Source: an uncultured Porticoccus sp. (GTDB lineage: Bacteria > Pseudomonadota > Gammaproteobacteria > Pseudomonadales > Porticoccaceae). From it: DNA of 64,000 bases. Each line of letters opens with the position of its first letter. The stretch's first letter is position 1. The translations under genes were made by a program, and so were the position numbers. The notes under the pieces are model-generated. The model was not told the DNA's origin, did not search any database, and saw only the letters and a program-made list of their open reading frames with translations. Positions 54,314-63,320 of the stretch are shown in pieces. The DNA is taken from NCBI GenBank assembly GCA_947259505.1, contig CAMYLT010000003.1, positions 1 through 64,000 on the forward strand. Direction: 5' to 3'.

Positions 54314-55669
54314 TTACTTGCGGGGAATACCCAGTTTTTGGCGACGTTCCCACAGGCATTTTCGGCTGATGCCCAACTTTCTGGCCAGGTCGGTTTCACT
54401 CATCGCTTCCTGGTGCTCCAGCACAAACTGGGTGAAATAGTCCTCCAGAGAGAGGCCCTCCGGCGGATCGGTGTTCACGTGGCGGATGCTGCTGTGGGTG
54501 GTGCGAGAGGTGGACTCATCAATTTCCACCAGTGACAGATCAATTCCCAGCAGGTCGTGAGTGATCTGGTCGTTGTCATCACAGAGAATGGTGGCTCGTT
54601 CCAGTGAATTTTCCAGTTCGCGGATATTGCCGGGCCAGCGGTAAGTGGTGATGGCCTGGATGGCATCCGGGGCCAGTTTCAGGCCGTGCTTGTTGAGTTT
54701 CTCGCATTGTTTGGCTAACAGCATATCGGCGATTTCGAGTATGTCCTTGCCGCGTTCGCGCAGCGGCGGCAGATCGAGGTTGACGACATTGATGCGGTAA
54801 AACAGGTCTTCCCGGAAACGGCCCTGCTCACAGAGTTTCTTGAGGTTGCGGTGGGTGGCTGCTACCAAGCGTACATCCACCTTGCGGGATTTCACCGAAC
54901 CGATGGGGCGCACCTCTTTTTCCTGTAATACCCGCAGTAGCCGTGCTTGTGCTTCCAGAGGTAGTTCTCCCACCTCGTCGAGAAACAGGGTGCCGCCATC
55001 CGCTGCAGCCACCAAGCCTTTGCGCGCGTCGGTGGCGCCGGTGAATGCGCCTTTCTCATGGCCGAATAATTCGGCCTCAATGAGGGTTTCGGGAATGGCC
55101 GCGCAATTCACACAAATCAACTGCTTGCGCGCTCGGGGGCTTTCATTGTGAATGGCGCTGGCGGCCAACTCCTTGCCGGTGCCAGTCTCGCCGTGGATCA
55201 AGACCGTGGCATCGGTTTTGGCCACTTTCTGGATGATGTTGTAGACCGCTTTCATGGCTTGGCTGGAGCCGATCATGCCACGGCCTGATAAGTCTGGCGC
55301 TTTCATGGGCCGAGCCGGTTTGGTGTTTTCCAGGATGCGGTGAACCGCGTCCAGCAACTCCTTGGGATCGAAGGGCTTGGGGATGTAATCGACTGCGCCC
55401 ATGCGCATGGTTTCCACTGCCGACTTAAGGCTGGCGTAGCTGGTCATAATCAATACCGGCACATCCCCGGCCAGTTGAATCAGGTCTGTGCCAGGGGCGC
55501 CGGGGAGTCGCAGGTCGCTGATGATTAATGAGAAATCGGAAAGCTCGAATTGGTCGAGGGCATCCTGAATGCTGCGGGCCTCACTGGTTGAAAAGTGTTG
55601 ACCGTTGAGTAATTTCTTGAGGGAGCTGCGAATGCTGTCTTCGTCTTCGACAATCAGGATGGAGTCCAT
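54314..55669 (-). CDS. cbrB: CbrB-like sigma-54-dependent response regulator
   Basis: 451 residues. Receiver domain 1-120 with phospho-acceptor D52 (IISDLRLPG) and K98; AAA+ sigma-54 activator core 130-370 with Walker A GETGTGKE (160-167), GAFTGA sigma-54 contact (207-212), Walker B GGTLFLDEVGELP; and a Fis-type HTH whose C-terminus ARKLGISRKCLWERRQKLGIPRK is the mark I associate with CbrB. Lies upstream of pcnB-folK-panB, as in Pseudomonas. The sensor kinase gene cbrA is not beside it. Probably activates the sigma-54 sRNA promoter 150 bp downstream. Confidence 0.92.
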   Translation of the reverse strand: MDSILIVEDEDSIRSSLKKLLNGQHFSTSEARSIQDALDQFELSDFSLIISDLRLPGAPGTDLIQLAGDVPVLIMTSYASLKSAVETMRMGAVDYIPKPFDPKELLDAVHRILENTKPARPMKAPDLSGRGMIGSSQAMKAVYNIIQKVAKTDATVLIHGETGTGKELAASAIHNESPRARKQLICVNCAAIPETLIEAELFGHEKGAFTGATDARKGLVAAADGGTLFLDEVGELPLEAQARLLRVLQEKEVRPIGSVKSRKVDVRLVAATHRNLKKLCEQGRFREDLFYRINVVNLDLPPLRERGKDILEIADMLLAKQCEKLNKHGLKLAPDAIQAITTYRWPGNIRELENSLERATILCDDNDQITHDLLGIDLSLVEIDESTSRTTHSSIRHVNTDPPEGLSLEDYFTQFVLEHQEAMSETDLARKLGISRKCLWERRQKLGIPRK

Positions 55670-55829
55670 GGAAAGCCTACTGCAAAGGAAAGTGTGCGAG
55701 CCGCTGATAGTGTTACCTTGATGTTACCGGGATGCAACCCCGGGGGACAACTACTACCGGGGATAACAGGACGGAGCTTACTGTTCTGGTGCCCCGGAGA
55801 AAACAGGGGGAGCACTCTGTAACGTTGAA

Positions 55830-56726
55830 TTAGAAGATGGGGGCGGGTTGAAGCATCAGGTGCGGGATGGCTTCGCGCTGCCAGTGATTGACGCCCCAGG
55901 CGAGTAACTGCTCGGGCGTGGTGTGGCGCAACTCTTCTGGTGGCGTTAGCTTCAGCCATTGCAGAGCGGTCCACAGATTGAGAGTGGGAGAATGTTCATC
56001 TACTGCCTTGGCCAGGTTTTGCTTGCTGAGCTTGTGGCCTTGCAAATCGACGGCTACCGGTAAGTGACCGTAGAGCAGTTGGGAGAAGCCCAGCACCTGT
56101 TGGAGGTAAATCTGCCTGGCAGTAGAGTTCAGCAGGTCGCTGCCGCGGATAATATGACTGATCTGCTGAAAGGCATCATCTACTACCACCGCCAATTGGT
56201 AGGCAAACAGACCATCCTTGCGGAGTAACACGAAGTCCCCCACCGTCTGTTTGATGTGCTGCTGTTGCTTGCCCTGAAAGATATCCTCAAAGCCAATCTC
56301 GCTCTGTTCTGTCACACCTAACCGCAGTGCGTGTGGCCCATCAGTATCACCATCATGGGTGCAGCGGTGCAGATGTAGTCCACCGCGTTCTTTTAACTGT
56401 TGGCGGCTGCAGTGACAGGGGTAGACGATGTCTTGTTCCAGGAGCTGTTGCAGTACCTCCTGATAGGCTTCACTGCGTTGGCTCTGGTATAACACGGCGT
56501 CGTCCCAATACAAGCCGTGTGCCTCCAGTTGCTGGAGAATACGGTCGGCGGCGCCGGACATTTCTCGCGGCGGGTCGATGTCTTCCATGCGCACGAGCCA
56601 GCGCCCCTCATGGTGGCGAGCATCAAGGTAGCTGGCGACGGCGGTCGCCAGGGAACCAAAATGTAGGGGGCCGGTTGGAGAGGGGGCAAAGCGCCCGGTG
56701 TAAGGGGTTGCTGGTGATGGAACCAT
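55830..56726 (-). CDS. gluQ: Glutamyl-Q tRNA(Asp) synthetase
   Basis: 298 residues. Paralogue of the GluRS catalytic core without anticodon domain; glutamylates queuosine in tRNA(Asp). FAPSPTGPLHFGSL carries the HIGH-equivalent, CHCSRQQL...HLHRC a zinc site, and HKLSKQN the KMSKS-equivalent. Next to dksA, its normal neighbour. Confidence 0.95.
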   Translation of the reverse strand: MVPSPATPYTGRFAPSPTGPLHFGSLATAVASYLDARHHEGRWLVRMEDIDPPREMSGAADRILQQLEAHGLYWDDAVLYQSQRSEAYQEVLQQLLEQDIVYPCHCSRQQLKERGGLHLHRCTHDGDTDGPHALRLGVTEQSEIGFEDIFQGKQQQHIKQTVGDFVLLRKDGLFAYQLAVVVDDAFQQISHIIRGSDLLNSTARQIYLQQVLGFSQLLYGHLPVAVDLQGHKLSKQNLAKAVDEHSPTLNLWTALQWLKLTPPEELRHTTPEQLLAWGVNHWQREAIPHLMLQPAPIF

Positions 56727-56766
56727 GCGGAGGAGTAGGAAGCGGCATAGCCGCTTCCATCAGTTA

Positions 56767-57213
56767 TCAGCCACCAGTGAGTTGTTTTTCCCTGATTTCG
56801 TCGAGGGTTTTACAGTCCACGCAAAGGTTGGCGGTGGGTCGAGCTTCGAGGCGGCGGATGCCGATCTCGACACCGCACTGATCGCAGAAACCATAATCGT
56901 CGCTTTCAATACGCTCCATGGTGCTGTCGATTTTCTTGATGAGCTTGCGCTCACGGTCGCGGGTGCGTAGTTCCAGACTGAACTCTTCTTCCTGTGTGGC
57001 CCGGTCGGCGGGATCTGGGAAGTTGGCGGCCTCGTCTTTCATATGAGAGACGGTGCGGTCGACTTCTTCCATCAGTTCTCTTTTCCAGGACAGCAGGATT
57101 TTCTTGAAGTGTTCGCGTTGAATCTCATTCATGTACTCCTCGCCCTTTTTCTCTTTATAGGGAGAAAAGCCGTGGAGGGAGGCAACAGTGGCCGTTTCTG
57201 CTTTTTTTGGCAT
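56767..57213 (-). CDS. dksA: RNA polymerase-binding transcription factor DksA
   Basis: 148 residues. Coiled-coil protein entering the RNAP secondary channel with ppGpp. Tip-region acidic residues in the coiled coil (FPDPADRATQEEEFSLELRTRDRERKLIKKI), and four-Cys zinc finger CDQCG...CVDCK. ATG at 57213 has GGAAAAG before it; the longer frame is rejected. Order sfsA-dksA-gluQ is broken only by an inserted divergent aminotransferase/sfsA pair. Confidence 0.96.
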   Translation of the reverse strand: MPKKAETATVASLHGFSPYKEKKGEEYMNEIQREHFKKILLSWKRELMEEVDRTVSHMKDEAANFPDPADRATQEEEFSLELRTRDRERKLIKKIDSTMERIESDDYGFCDQCGVEIGIRRLEARPTANLCVDCKTLDEIREKQLTGG

Positions 57214-57451
57214 CTTTTCCAGTTCTCGGTAAGTTGCGAGACCCGCGTTTATAGTGCCAGTGGCAAAAATTTTCAAGTAAAAACGATTATTTTCACTACC
57301 TCATCTCATCGCCTTCCTATGCAGCTAGCCATTTTGCGGACATATCGCGGGTGCCGGGGTTGTAGGCATCACCTGGTATTCACTCCATAATGCCCAGCTA
57401 AATTGCCGGGCAGGGACAGTCAGCGATCCGGCGACAGTGAGATCAATAGCA

Positions 57452-58609
57452 ATGAGATTGGCAAACCGAACCCGCAACCTTACCTCCTTTAAAGTGGTCG
57501 ATTTTTTGGAGGCTGCTCAGGCACTGGAGGCAGAGGGGCGGGACATTATTCATATGGAGATCGGTGAGCCTCGTTATCCCACCGCTGACCCTATTGTCAT
57601 GGCTGCCCGTCAGGCGCTGACAGACGGGCGTACCGGATATACACCGTCCTGTGGTATCCCCGAACTCCGACAGGCTATCGCTGACCACTACCAACGCTGT
57701 CATGGTTTGGATATTGACCCGCGCCGGGTGATCGTTACCACGGGCAGCAGTGCGGCGCTGGGTATGGTCTGCGAGCTGTTGTTGAACCCCGGTGATGGTC
57801 TGCTGTTGGCAGACCCCGGTTACCCCTGCAATCCCAACTTTGTGCGCCGCCTGGATGCCGAGCCGCAGCTGGTGCCGGTGAATGCCGCAGACAATTACCA
57901 ACTGACGGGTGAGCTTGTGGCTCAGCATTGGCAGACCAATACTGTGGCGGCCATGGTGGCAACACCGAGTAATCCCACCGGCACCGTGATTGGTCGAGAA
58001 CAGCTGGGGGAATTGCACCGCGCCGTGTCTGACCAAGGGGGCGCCTTGATCGTCGATGAAATTTATCACGGCCTCACATACGGGGACGCACCAGCCCCCA
58101 CCATTTTGTCGCTGACTGACGACACGCTGGTGATCAACAGTTTTTCCAAGTATTTTGGTATGACCGGTTGGCGGTTGGGTTGGATGGTGGTGCCTGAGTC
58201 GGTGGTGGATACCCTGACGGTGATGGCGCAGAACTTCTACATCGCCAGCCCCAGTATCGCTCAGTATGCAGCATTGGCGGCATTCCAATCGGAAACCCTC
58301 GCTATCCTTGAAACGCGACGACAAGAATTTCGGCAGCGCCGGGATTATTTGGTGCCCGCTTTGCAGGCGCTGGGATTCGTCATCGGCCGCCCGCCGGAGG
58401 GTGCCTTTTATGTTTATGCCGATGTGTCAGCGCTTACCGACGATTGTGAAGCCTTTTGCTGGTGGCTATTGCGGGAACATGGCATTGCCTGCACCCCAGG
58501 CACGGATTTTGGTCACCACCTTGCGCGGCAACATGTACGGTTCGCCTATACCGAATCTCTGCCGCGGTTGCAGCTGGCCGTAGAACGACTGACGAAGGCT
58601 CTCACTTAA
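57452..58609 (+). CDS. PLP-dependent aminotransferase (class I/II)
   Basis: 385 residues. Fold-type I: GYTPSCGIPELRQAI, TTGSSAALGM for the phosphate, SNPTGT, IVDEIYHGLTYG, catalytic Lys in SFSKYFGMTGWRLGW, and RFAYTES for the substrate carboxylate. AspC/AlaA-like; amino acid specificity not deducible. ATG at 57452, with an alternative GTG at 57437. Overlaps sfsA by TAATG. Confidence 0.92.
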   Translation: MRLANRTRNLTSFKVVDFLEAAQALEAEGRDIIHMEIGEPRYPTADPIVMAARQALTDGRTGYTPSCGIPELRQAIADHYQRCHGLDIDPRRVIVTTGSSAALGMVCELLLNPGDGLLLADPGYPCNPNFVRRLDAEPQLVPVNAADNYQLTGELVAQHWQTNTVAAMVATPSNPTGTVIGREQLGELHRAVSDQGGALIVDEIYHGLTYGDAPAPTILSLTDDTLVINSFSKYFGMTGWRLGWMVVPESVVDTLTVMAQNFYIASPSIAQYAALAAFQSETLAILETRRQEFRQRRDYLVPALQALGFVIGRPPEGAFYVYADVSALTDDCEAFCWWLLREHGIACTPGTDFGHHLARQHVRFAYTESLPRLQLAVERLTKALT

Positions 58610-59316
58610 TGATCATTAACCCCCACCTTGAGCAGGCGACTCTGCTCAAACGCTACAAGCGCTTTCTCGCCGACATTCGCCTCGACAGCGGTGAGCAAAT
58701 GACGGTGCACTGTCCCAATACCGGCTCCATGAAAAACTGCTGGGCGCCGGAAACCCCCTGCTGGTTTTCTCGTTCTGATGACCCGAAGCGCAAGTTGCCC
58801 GGTACACTGGAAATCACCACCACCCCAGACGGCCATCTCACCGGCGTGAATACCGGAAGGCCCAACAAGCTGGTTCGAGAGGCGATTGAAAATGGTGTGA
58901 TTGATGAGTTGCGGGGTTATGACGCCATCCGCCCGGAAGTGAAATACGGAGAGGAAAACAGCCGTATTGACCTGTTGCTCAGTACGGGTGACAGCCAGTG
59001 TTTTGTGGAGGTGAAAAACACCACATTAGGGGTCGGGAATGGCCGCGTGCTGTTTCCCGATGCTGTTACGGCTCGGGGTGCCAAGCATCTCCGTGAACTG
59101 ATGACCATGGTGCAGCAGGGGCATAGGGCGGTATTGGTGTTCTGTGTGCAGCACAGCGGTGCGGTATCTGCTGGTCCTGCTGGCGAGATTGATCCGCTGT
59201 ACGGCAAGACATTACGCGAAGCAATGGCTGTGGGGGTGGAAGTGCTGGCTTATGGCTGCAAGCTGTCGCCACAGGAAATTGTTATTGATCGTCCTCTGCC
59301 GTTTCGATTGGACTGA
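58609..59316 (+). CDS. sfsA: Sugar fermentation stimulation protein SfsA
   Basis: 235 residues. Complete: KRYKRFLADIRLDSGEQMTVHCPNTGSM, YDAIRPEVKYGEENSRIDLLL, FVEVKNTTLG, FPDAVTARGAKHLREL. DNA-binding N-terminal and endonuclease-like C-terminal parts; role debated. Start coupled to the aminotransferase stop (TAATG). Confidence 0.96.
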   Translation: MIINPHLEQATLLKRYKRFLADIRLDSGEQMTVHCPNTGSMKNCWAPETPCWFSRSDDPKRKLPGTLEITTTPDGHLTGVNTGRPNKLVREAIENGVIDELRGYDAIRPEVKYGEENSRIDLLLSTGDSQCFVEVKNTTLGVGNGRVLFPDAVTARGAKHLRELMTMVQQGHRAVLVFCVQHSGAVSAGPAGEIDPLYGKTLREAMAVGVEVLAYGCKLSPQEIVIDRPLPFRLD

Positions 59317-59332
59317 TATGCTGTCTTTTCAG

Positions 59333-61363
59333 TTAGGCAAACAGCCCTTTTAGTGCATCCAGCGAGTCCTGCCCTTTCTTTTTTGCCACCACGGGGTCGC
59401 TGTTCCCCATGCCTTCTTTCTCAAGGTCTTCCTCGGGCAACTCATCGAGGAAGCGACTGGGGGTGGTTTCTGATATTTCCCCAAATAGTTTGCGTCGCGC
59501 CGCCATGGTCATGGTGAGGGTTTGGCGGGCGCGGGTAATACCAACATAGGCGAGGCGTCGTTCCTCTTCGATATTATCGTCATCAATGCTGTTGCGATGG
59601 GGTAGCAACCCTTCTTCCATGCCGATCAGAAAGACATGGGGGAATTCCAGCCCCTTGGCGGCGTGCAATGTCATCAATTGCACCTTGTCGTCGGCGGAAT
59701 CCTCTTCCTGACGATCAAGGATATCCCGCAGAATCAGTTTGGCGATGGCGTCCTCTACGGCAGTGTCTCCATCGTCGTCTTCGGCGACAATTTCCATGTC
59801 GTCATGGGTCAGCAACTTCTTGATTTGCTCTACCAGGAAATGCACGTTTTCCATGCGCTTTTCTGCCACCGCGCCACTACTGGCGTTCTGGTGGAGCCAG
59901 CCTTCGTAATCGATATCATTGATCATTTCACGAATGGCGGCTACCGGATCGCCATTGGTGCAGTTGCTCGCCACCCCTTCGATCCAGCGACGGAAACGTT
60001 GCAGTCGTTCCAGATGGTGGGGCGCCAGCTGTGCCTGAAAGCCCATTTCGTCGATGGCGTCCATCATGGAAATCTGCCGTTGATTAGCATAATTGCCGAG
60101 CTTCTCGAGGGTAGAGGTGCCTATCTGGCGGCGCGGGGTATTGATGATGCGCAGGAAAGCGTTATCGTCGCCCCCATTCACCATCAATTTCAGGTAGGCC
60201 ATGATGTCCTTGATCTCGCTGCGGGCGTAGAACGAGGTGCCACCGCTGAGTTGATAGGGAATGCCCTGCGCCTGCAGCTTCAGTTCCAGCAGGCGCGCCT
60301 GGTGATTACCGCGGTAGAGCACCGCGAAGTCGCGGAAGTGGCCGTTTTTGCGCAGTCGCAGATTGATGATTTCGTTCACCACCCGCTCGGTTTCTGCATC
60401 CTCATTGTCGGTACGAATGAGTCGCAAATGGTCGCCGGGACCCAGTTCACTCCAGAGGGATTTACTGAACAGGTGGGGGTTGTTGTCGATCAGTTGGTTG
60501 GCGGCGCGCAGGATGCGACCGGTGGAGCGGTAATTCTGCTCCAGCTTGATGACGTGCAGTTCCGGGAAGTCCTGCTGCAACTGCTGAAGATTCTCCGGTC
60601 TGGCTCCGCGCCAGGCATAAATAGACTGGTCATCATCACCGACGACAGTGAGTGCTCGTCTGTCGCCAACCAGTAGTTTGACCAATTGGTATTGGGCGAA
60701 GTTGGTGTCCTGGTATTCGTCTACCAGCAGATAGCGGATTCGATTTTGCCACTTTTCCAGTACTTCTGGAGATTGCAGGAACAGCAGGGTGGGTATCAGT
60801 ATCAGGTCGTCAAAATCCACTGCGTTGTAGGCGCGCAACGCTTCACTGTAGCGTTTGTAGACCAAGGCGATGGCCTGCTCGCCGCCACTCGCGGCTTTTG
60901 ACAGCGCCTCCGCCGGGGACAGTAGATCATTTTTCCAGTTGGAAATCTGGTGCTGCACAAGATCGAGGTGATCCGAGTCCAGATCCGAGTTCTTCATCAT
61001 CAGTTCGCGCAGCAGGCTTTTGCCATCCTCGGCATCGAAGATGGAAAAGCCCGGCTTGAAGCCGAGTTGCTTGATCTCCCGGCGGATGATATTGAGGCCA
61101 AGATTGTGGAAAGTGGACACCGTCAGGCCGCTGGCTTCACGGCCACTGACCAGTTTTCCCGCCCGCGCTTTCATCTCCCGTGCCGCCTTGTTGGTAAAGG
61201 TGACGGCGGCGATGTGGCGGGCACTGATGCCGCACTGCTGAATCAGATAGGCGATCTTGCGGGTGATCACACTGGTCTTGCCGCTGCCGGCGCCGGCCAG
61301 CACCAGCAGGGGGCCATCGATATAGTGGACGGCGGCGCGTTGTTGCGGATTAAGTTTGTTCAA
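59333..61363 (-). CDS. rep: ATP-dependent DNA helicase Rep
   Basis: 676 residues. SF1A 3'-5' helicase helping forks through bound proteins. Walker A AGAGSGKTSVITRKIAYL near residue 25, motif II DEYQDTN, YAWRGARPENL, QNYRSTGRILRAAN, and VQLMTLHAAKGLEFPHVFLIGMEEG. The length and the absence of the UvrD C-terminal Tudor-like tail favour Rep over UvrD. Convergent with sfsA across 16 bp. Confidence 0.93.
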   Translation of the reverse strand: MNKLNPQQRAAVHYIDGPLLVLAGAGSGKTSVITRKIAYLIQQCGISARHIAAVTFTNKAAREMKARAGKLVSGREASGLTVSTFHNLGLNIIRREIKQLGFKPGFSIFDAEDGKSLLRELMMKNSDLDSDHLDLVQHQISNWKNDLLSPAEALSKAASGGEQAIALVYKRYSEALRAYNAVDFDDLILIPTLLFLQSPEVLEKWQNRIRYLLVDEYQDTNFAQYQLVKLLVGDRRALTVVGDDDQSIYAWRGARPENLQQLQQDFPELHVIKLEQNYRSTGRILRAANQLIDNNPHLFSKSLWSELGPGDHLRLIRTDNEDAETERVVNEIINLRLRKNGHFRDFAVLYRGNHQARLLELKLQAQGIPYQLSGGTSFYARSEIKDIMAYLKLMVNGGDDNAFLRIINTPRRQIGTSTLEKLGNYANQRQISMMDAIDEMGFQAQLAPHHLERLQRFRRWIEGVASNCTNGDPVAAIREMINDIDYEGWLHQNASSGAVAEKRMENVHFLVEQIKKLLTHDDMEIVAEDDDGDTAVEDAIAKLILRDILDRQEEDSADDKVQLMTLHAAKGLEFPHVFLIGMEEGLLPHRNSIDDDNIEEERRLAYVGITRARQTLTMTMAARRKLFGEISETTPSRFLDELPEEDLEKEGMGNSDPVVAKKKGQDSLDALKGLFA

Positions 61364-61440
61364 GCCTGTCTGCCGATGGCGGTTTCAATGGGCGGCGGAT
61401 TGTAGCAACCGGGCATCAGAATGCCACCGGAACTTGGCCG

Positions 61441-63228
61441 TTATCCGAACACATATTTTCCGGGTGCCGGCCAAAGTACTTCATAACCACTCTCGGGCGC
61501 GCCCATTGGCGGCGGCTCGACTGTTTCGCTGCACTGCTGATCTAACCAAAGGTCTAGCACTGGCCACCAGGAGCCGGTGTGGGTCTCCTGGCTTGCGGTC
61601 CACCTGTCCGGGTCGATATAGAGGTCCATCGGTTCCTGGAAGGCCACCTGATAGCTGCGGCGGGGGTGTTCGGGGCCGCAGGCAATGCCCGCATTGTGTC
61701 CACCACTAGTGAGCAGGAAGGTGATATCGCTGCGGGCAATGCGGTGCAGCTTGTACACGGATTTCCAGGGTGCCACGTGGTCGGCAGTGGTACCTACGAT
61801 GAAAAACGGTGCGCGGATGTCTTGAATGGCAACGGGTCTGCCGTCTACCAGGAATTTGCATTCCGCGAGACGGTTTTCCACAAACAGTTCGTGGAGATAG
61901 CGACTGTGCATGGCTGCCGGCATCCGGGTGCCATCGGCATTCCATGCCATCAGGGGAATGGGTTTGGATTCCCGGCCCATATAGTAGCGTTCTACGGCGG
62001 GGTTCCAGATCATGTCCTGGGAGCGCAAGGCTTTGAAAGCGCCACTCATATTGGCCGCTTCGAGGTAGCCATCGGTCCACATCATGCTGTCCAGAAAAGC
62101 CAGTTGGCTGGCGCCGATGAAGCGGGTTATTTCTCCGGCTTCGGTGAAGTCTGCTTGGGCGGCCAGCAGCGTCACACTGTTGATACTGTCATCGCCTTCC
62201 CTTGCCAGATAGGCGGCGCCGATGGACAGCAGTGTGCCGCCAATACAGTATCCCATTGTATTGATTTTCGTGTCGGGCACCACCGCCTTTACCGCGTCCA
62301 TGGCGGCCAGGAATCCGGCTTTCAGGTAGTCATCCAGATCCAGTTCACGGTCCTCTTTCCCCGGATTTTTCCAGGAGATCATGAAGACGGTTTTACCTTG
62401 GCCGACCAGATAATTGACCATCGAGTTTTCCGGCAGTAGATCAAGGATGTAGTACTTCATGATCCAGGCCGGCACGATCAGCAGTGGCTCTTTGGCCACT
62501 GTCTCGGTGGCGGGACTGTACTGGATCACTTCAATCAGGTGGTTCTGGAAAATCACTTGGCCGGGGGTAATACCGAGATTTTCCCCTACCTTGTAGTCAC
62601 CCATTTCCGGGCGATTGTCCTTCAGCAGTTTTTTCTGGATATCCCGTTGTGCATTGCCGATACCTTCCAGCAGGTTTTTGCCTTTGTTGTCCCAAGTGAC
62701 CTTGAGGGCTTCCGGGTTGGTGGCCAGAAAGTTGGAGGGGGAGGCAATATCCAATACCTGTTCGTTCATGAAGTTAACCAGCTCGACGCTGAGCGGGTCC
62801 ATCCCGGGGACATCGGCATCTGCTTCACGCAGCCACTCTAGGGCCATGCCATGCCCGCGGGCCAAAACGTTAAAGGGTAGCTTTTTCCAAAGAGCATGCT
62901 TGAAAAATGAGGAGGTTGGGAGGGGTGGCTCCTCGGTTTTTTCAGCGATGGTGCGTGCAGTATAGGTGGACAGTTGCAGCACTTTTTCGCTAAAGCTCTG
63001 CATTAACTTGAGGCGACGAGCCGGGGCGATAGACAGGTGTGCTAGCCAGTCTGTGTAGGCCAGGATCATCTGGATCGGCGATAGCCCCTGAGAGGCTTTG
63101 CCGATGATGGCTCGCAGGCGGGTATCAATTTTGTCGACAGTCTTATCGTTTAGGCGGGGAATTTCGGTAATCAGGTTGTCCAGTTCATCGATCACCTTGG
63201 AAATCGTTCTATCCGGTTTTTCGGTCAC
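61441..63228 (-). CDS. phaC: Class I poly(R)-hydroxyalkanoate synthase
   Basis: 595 residues. Polymerises 3-hydroxyacyl-CoA. Lipase-like box GYCIGGTLL with nucleophile Cys, later Asp in IVGTTADHVAPWKSVYKL and His in SGGHNAGIACGP; N-terminal RDIQKKLLKDNRPEMGDYKVGENLG and PDTKINTMGY typical of class I. Needs PhaA/PhaB from elsewhere. Signals carbon storage. Confidence 0.95.
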   Translation of the reverse strand: MTEKPDRTISKVIDELDNLITEIPRLNDKTVDKIDTRLRAIIGKASQGLSPIQMILAYTDWLAHLSIAPARRLKLMQSFSEKVLQLSTYTARTIAEKTEEPPLPTSSFFKHALWKKLPFNVLARGHGMALEWLREADADVPGMDPLSVELVNFMNEQVLDIASPSNFLATNPEALKVTWDNKGKNLLEGIGNAQRDIQKKLLKDNRPEMGDYKVGENLGITPGQVIFQNHLIEVIQYSPATETVAKEPLLIVPAWIMKYYILDLLPENSMVNYLVGQGKTVFMISWKNPGKEDRELDLDDYLKAGFLAAMDAVKAVVPDTKINTMGYCIGGTLLSIGAAYLAREGDDSINSVTLLAAQADFTEAGEITRFIGASQLAFLDSMMWTDGYLEAANMSGAFKALRSQDMIWNPAVERYYMGRESKPIPLMAWNADGTRMPAAMHSRYLHELFVENRLAECKFLVDGRPVAIQDIRAPFFIVGTTADHVAPWKSVYKLHRIARSDITFLLTSGGHNAGIACGPEHPRRSYQVAFQEPMDLYIDPDRWTASQETHTGSWWPVLDLWLDQQCSETVEPPPMGAPESGYEVLWPAPGKYVFG

Positions 63229-63320
63229 TCAATAATCCTCGATTTGAACGGACTGTGTCATTGAACCTATACCGGTTCCGTGACGATGTGATGAAGATTG
63301 CCATTGTGTCAGGGTAGAAA

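Noticed and set aside
59636-60676. 346-residue + strand open frame
   Set aside because: Antisense to rep, with no motif or ribosome site.
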